From: Cellvibrionales bacterium
GTDB lineage: Bacteria > Pseudomonadota > Gammaproteobacteria > Pseudomonadales > JAHEGP01
Length of the DNA stretch: 6,472 nucleotides
Reading direction: 5' to 3'
NCBI GenBank assembly: GCA_024645065.1
Contig: JAHEGP010000183.1
Coordinates: forward strand, 1 to 6,472
Below, one piece after another: positions 5,926-6,472 of this stretch. Position 1 is the first letter of the stretch, and every line of letters starts with the position of its first letter. The notes under the pieces were generated by a model. It had not been told where the DNA came from, ran no database searches, and worked only from the letters and a program-made list of their open reading frames with translations. Both the position numbers and the translations under genes were made by a program.

Positions 5926-6303
5926 ATGGTAAACCGTAATAAACAGGCCGGAATGACGGCCCTATCGTTGTTGTTATTGGCACTGGTCGTCGGATTTTTC
6001 CTGATATGTCTGGTGAAGATTGGCCCGGTTTATTTGGAAAGCATGACGGTAAAGAGTATTGTGGAACAGGCCGCCGAAGAGGCTCGCAATGAAGAGCTGG
6101 GCAAGGCTGAAATACACGATCGCATTGCCAAGAAACTTCTGATAAATACCGTCAGTGGTATGAATATGGAGGATGTTGAGGTGCGTGGAATAGGCGAGGA
6201 TATGGAAATCGACGCCAATTACGAAGTGCGTAAACCGCTGTTATTCAACATCGACGTTGTGGTTAAATTCGAAGACCTGATCGTGAAGGTTAATCCGTCC
6301 TGA
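5926..6303 (+). CDS. DUF4845 family single-pass membrane protein, function unknown
   Basis: This 125-residue protein begins with a short basic tail (NRNKQ), then AGMTALSLLLLALVVGFFLICLV, a hydrophobic helix at about 12-30, then KIGPVYLESMTVKSIVEQ and a soluble region to the end. The layout and the P-V-Y-L-E motif after the helix fit the DUF4845 family, which I recall sitting between lepB and rnc in many gammaproteobacteria and betaproteobacteria. The N-terminus resembles a type IV pilin/pseudopilin leader (basic residues, Gly-Met-Thr, then a hydrophobic helix) but lacks the usual glutamate at position +5. Prepilin cleavage is therefore uncertain and a simple membrane anchor is equally possible. 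The soluble part likely faces the periplasm (basic N-terminus inside). No catalytic motif is visible. It is probably cotranscribed with lepB and rnc; the gap to rnc is seven bases. Confidence 0.85.
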   Translation: MVNRNKQAGMTALSLLLLALVVGFFLICLVKIGPVYLESMTVKSIVEQAAEEARNEELGKAEIHDRIAKKLLINTVSGMNMEDVEVRGIGEDMEIDANYEVRKPLLFNIDVVVKFEDLIVKVNPS

Positions 6304-6310
6304 AAATCCT

Positions 6311-6472
6311 ATGGTCGACATCGACTTGAAATCTCTGGCTCTGCGGCTTGGTCATGAATTTGATGATCACGGCCTGTTGAAGCTGGCCCTGACCCATCGT
6401 TCCCATGGCGCCAGCAACAACGAGAGACTGGAGTTTTTGGGCGATGCGATTCTCAATTTCGTCATTGCCGAA
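6311..6472 (+). CDS. rnc: Ribonuclease III, 5' part (cut by window end)
   Basis: The frame runs open from ATG 6311 to the last base, giving 54 codons of a protein normally about 225 residues long. RNase III cleaves double-stranded RNA, maturing rRNA precursors and regulating some mRNAs. The visible part has ALTHRS (26-31) and the signature NERLEFLGDAIL (37-48). The metal-binding/catalytic residues E38, E41 and D45 sit at exactly the E. coli numbering, which supports the chosen start. The dsRNA-binding domain lies beyond the window. No Shine-Dalgarno is evident; with the DUF4845 stop only seven bases upstream, translation probably depends on coupling. Gene order lepB-DUF4845-rnc predicts era next. 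Confidence 0.95.
   Translation, partial: MVDIDLKSLALRLGHEFDDHGLLKLALTHRSHGASNNERLEFLGDAILNFVIAE

Noticed and set aside
5489..5983. 164-codon minus-strand frame spanning the lepB end and the start of the DUF4845 gene
   Set aside because: It lies opposite two well-supported genes and has no recognisable domain, so it is a shadow frame.
1..6472. Mobile element, CRISPR array, tRNA or phage genes
   Set aside because: No long repeats, spaced repeats, transposase motifs or tRNA-like folds were seen; all genes fit a conserved housekeeping cluster.

Overview
The window is an ordinary-looking, moderately GC-rich stretch of a gammaproteobacterial chromosome. All genes read on the + strand in the order rseB(mucB, 3' part) - rseC(mucC) - degQ/mucD-type protease - lepA - lepB - DUF4845 membrane protein - rnc (5' part). 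From memory, this is the order of the algU-mucABCD / lepA-lepB-(hypothetical)-rnc-era cluster of Pseudomonas and related marine gammaproteobacteria. That points to Pseudomonadales/Cellvibrionales-like bacteria rather than enterics. The species cannot be read from the sequence alone.

Region 1 (2-2913) is the tail of the envelope-stress (sigma-E/AlgU) operon. RseB senses periplasmic signals and protects the anti-sigma factor. RseC is a two-helix inner-membrane protein with a cysteine motif. The DegQ/MucD-like periplasmic HtrA protease removes misfolded envelope proteins. rseB and rseC overlap by ATGA. A 273-base gap then separates rseC from the protease gene; it holds a weak terminator-like hairpin but no convincing promoter.

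Region 2 (2914-3198) is the 285-base gap between the protease and lepA. It has two very GC-rich hairpins whose arms are partly interchangeable, then a probable sigma-70-type promoter (TAGAAT -10 box, flanked by a 6-bp inverted repeat). A nine-codon upstream reading frame follows, with its stop overlapping the GTG start of lepA.

Region 3 (3199-6472) is a tightly packed second operon. It contains lepA (EF4, translation GTPase), lepB (signal peptidase I), a small pilin-like single-pass DUF4845 protein, and rnc (RNase III, cut by the window edge after 54 codons). The gaps are 16, 47 and 7 bases. The lepB-DUF4845 gap carries a 10-bp stem-loop directly upstream of a strong ribosome binding site.

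Together the genes link envelope quality control, protein export processing and translation/RNA maturation. I found no mobile element, phage, CRISPR, tRNA or rRNA. No coding region looks novel; the most interesting signals are in the two longer intergenic gaps and the short lepB-DUF4845 gap.
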